DNA of 37,958 nt from Thiobacillus sp. UBA6918 (GTDB lineage Bacteria; Pseudomonadota; Gammaproteobacteria; Burkholderiales; Thiobacillaceae). The notes beneath the pieces were generated by a model. The model did not search any database. It saw only the letters and a list, made by a program, of their open reading frames with translations, and had not been told where the DNA came from. The stretch lies in assembly GCA_002450925.1 (NCBI GenBank), contig DKAU01000041.1, positions 6,677-44,634 of the forward strand, written 5' to 3'. Both the position numbers and the translations under genes were made by a program. Positions 36,728 to 37,958 of the stretch are shown here, one piece after another (position 1 is the stretch's first letter; the number at the start of each line of letters is the position of its first letter).

Positions 36728-37958
36728 ATGTCCAATCTTGAAGTTCTCGACGGTCTTGAGCGTCGTATCGAACTGGCCGTTCCGATGGCTGCTGTCGAAA
36801 TCGAAGTACAGGCCCGCCTGAAGCGCCTGGCCAAAAATGTGAAGGCGCCCGGGTTCCGACCCGGAAAAGTGCCCATGAGCCATGTCGACAAACTGCATGG
36901 CCCGGGGGTGCGCCAGGAAGTGCTGGGAGAGTCGCTGCAAAAGAGCTTCTATGAAGCGGTCCACGATCAGCAGTTGAAAGTTGCGGGCATGCCCCGTTTT
37001 GAGCCAAAGGCAGGCCCGGAAGATGGATCGGAAATCCGTTTTTCCGCCACTTTCGAGGTATATCCAGAGGTAAAAATCGGGGCGCTTTCCAGTGCGACGC
37101 TCAAACAGCCCGTCACTACTGTTGAAGACGCCAATGTTGACGCCACCCTGGAAATCCTGCGCAAGCAGCGCCGTGACTTTGCCAAGGTGGAACGGGCCAG
37201 CCAGCAAGACGACCTGGTCAAGTTCGATTTCAAGGGAACACTGGACGGTGAGACCTTCCAGGGAGGCGAGGCCAATGATTTTGTTACGGTAGTTGGCGAA
37301 GGTCGGATGCTGAAGGATTTTGAGGACAATCTGGTCGGCCTTTCAGCGGGAGAAACCCGTGGTTTTGACATGGTTTTTCCGGCCGACTATTCGGCAGCAC
37401 ATCTTGCCGGCAAAAATGTCCACTTCGATGTGAACATGAAAGAGGTTTCTGAGCCCAAGCTGCCTGATGTCGATGCAGAGTTTGCAAAATCCCTCGGAAT
37501 TGCTGATGGTGATGTCGCCAAGCTGCGCGAGGAGGTAAAGGGCAACCTGGAGCGTGAGGTCAAGCGCCGTGTTCAGGCCCGGGTCAAGGAAGCGGTGATG
37601 GACATCCTTCAGGCCAACGCTGAAGTGGCGCTTCCACAGTCTCTGATCAACATGGAAGTGGAGCGGCTCCGCAACCAGATGGTTTCTGATATCAGATCCC
37701 GTGGCGGGCAGGTAAAGGAAGACATGATTTCTGCCGATATGTTCAAGGAACAGGCTGAACGCCGGGTTCGCCTTGGCCTGATTATTGCTGAGATTGTCGA
37801 GGCAAATAATCTGACAGCGAAACCGGAACAAGTCCGTGCGCTGGTAGACGACTATGCGCAGGGTTATGAGGATCCGCAGGAGGTTGTGCAGTGGTATTAC
37901 CAGGACCCTCAACGCCTTCAGCAACTTGAGTCCCTGGCATTGGAAGACAATGTGGTAG
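36728..37958 (+). CDS. tig: Trigger factor (3' end cut by window edge)
   Basis: Ribosome-bound chaperone and peptidyl-prolyl isomerase. ATG at 36728 gives MSNLEVLDGLERRIELAVP, followed by the ribosome-docking signature GFRPGK at residues 42-47. The FKBP-like isomerase domain spans roughly 150-245 (DLVKFDFKGTLDGETFQGG), then the C-terminal chaperone arms. The frame stays open to the last base: the visible end ALEDNVV is followed by one extra base, and the final residues, probably about 20, are missing. It is typically followed by clpP/clpX, outside this window. AGAGAG lies upstream of the ATG. Confidence 0.96.
   Translation, partial: MSNLEVLDGLERRIELAVPMAAVEIEVQARLKRLAKNVKAPGFRPGKVPMSHVDKLHGPGVRQEVLGESLQKSFYEAVHDQQLKVAGMPRFEPKAGPEDGSEIRFSATFEVYPEVKIGALSSATLKQPVTTVEDANVDATLEILRKQRRDFAKVERASQQDDLVKFDFKGTLDGETFQGGEANDFVTVVGEGRMLKDFEDNLVGLSAGETRGFDMVFPADYSAAHLAGKNVHFDVNMKEVSEPKLPDVDAEFAKSLGIADGDVAKLREEVKGNLEREVKRRVQARVKEAVMDILQANAEVALPQSLINMEVERLRNQMVSDIRSRGGQVKEDMISADMFKEQAERRVRLGLIIAEIVEANNLTAKPEQVRALVDDYAQGYEDPQEVVQWYYQDPQRLQQLESLALEDNVV

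Overview
The window looks like a chromosomal segment of a beta-proteobacterial chemolithotroph, probably in or near the Nitrosomonadales / sulfur- or iron-oxidiser group. This is inferred from protein style, moderate GC content, radA/cysM/tig housekeeping genes, hpnCDE squalene genes and H2-metabolism genes. I could not run a search, so no genus is claimed. Both window edges cut a gene: the 3' part of cysM at the left and trigger factor (tig) at the right.

Layout. 1-5.5 kb: cysM (partial) and radA on the plus strand face a four-gene minus-strand operon, hpnC-hpnD-hpnE-SDR, which makes squalene from farnesyl diphosphate. 5.6-7.6 kb: a tRNA-Leu(UAG), a membrane protein with a degenerate GGDEF domain, and an unrecognised exported protein. 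7.7-9.1 kb: a divergent Ni/Co efflux pair, an RcnR-type repressor (dmeR) and a CDF exporter (dmeF), with an RcnR-like operator between them. 9.2-15.0 kb: a compact minus-strand hypCABDFE operon for [NiFe] cofactor assembly. 15.2-20.9 kb: a plus-strand Isp-type (group 1e) [NiFe] hydrogenase operon, hynD-hupH-hynS-isp1-isp2-hynL. 20.9-29.6 kb: a small exported/membrane protein leads without any real gap into a complete V/A-type ATPase operon (G-like, C, I, K, F, E, A, B, D). 29.7-30.6 kb: yaiI and arfB. 30.65-36.57 kb: minus-strand trpB2 downstream of a second, cytosolic group 3b (NADP-linked, sulfhydrogenase-type) hydrogenase operon, hydB-hydG-hydD-hydA-protease. 36.7 kb to the end: tig.

How the genes fit together. 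One hyp set can serve two hydrogenases, and each hydrogenase has its own endopeptidase gene. HynSL with Isp1 (b-type cytochrome) and Isp2 (HdrD-like Fe-S protein) is a Tat-exported, membrane-linked H2-oxidising or H2/sulfur-linked complex. HydBGDA exchanges electrons between NAD(P)H and H2 in the cytoplasm. The most striking feature is the physical chaining of the Isp-type hydrogenase to a full V-type ATPase. The genes from hynD to atpD (about 14.5 kb) are co-directional with gaps of at most about 32 bp and many overlaps, which suggests an H2-linked ion-motive-force module. The neighbouring Ni/Co exporter may buffer nickel for the same locus.

Start sites were moved inward from the longest open frame where overlaps, Shine-Dalgarno sequences or family N-termini supported it (hpnE, SDR, dmeR, dmeF, hypA, hypE, hupH, hynS, isp1, atpG-like, atpI, atpK, hydA, hydG).
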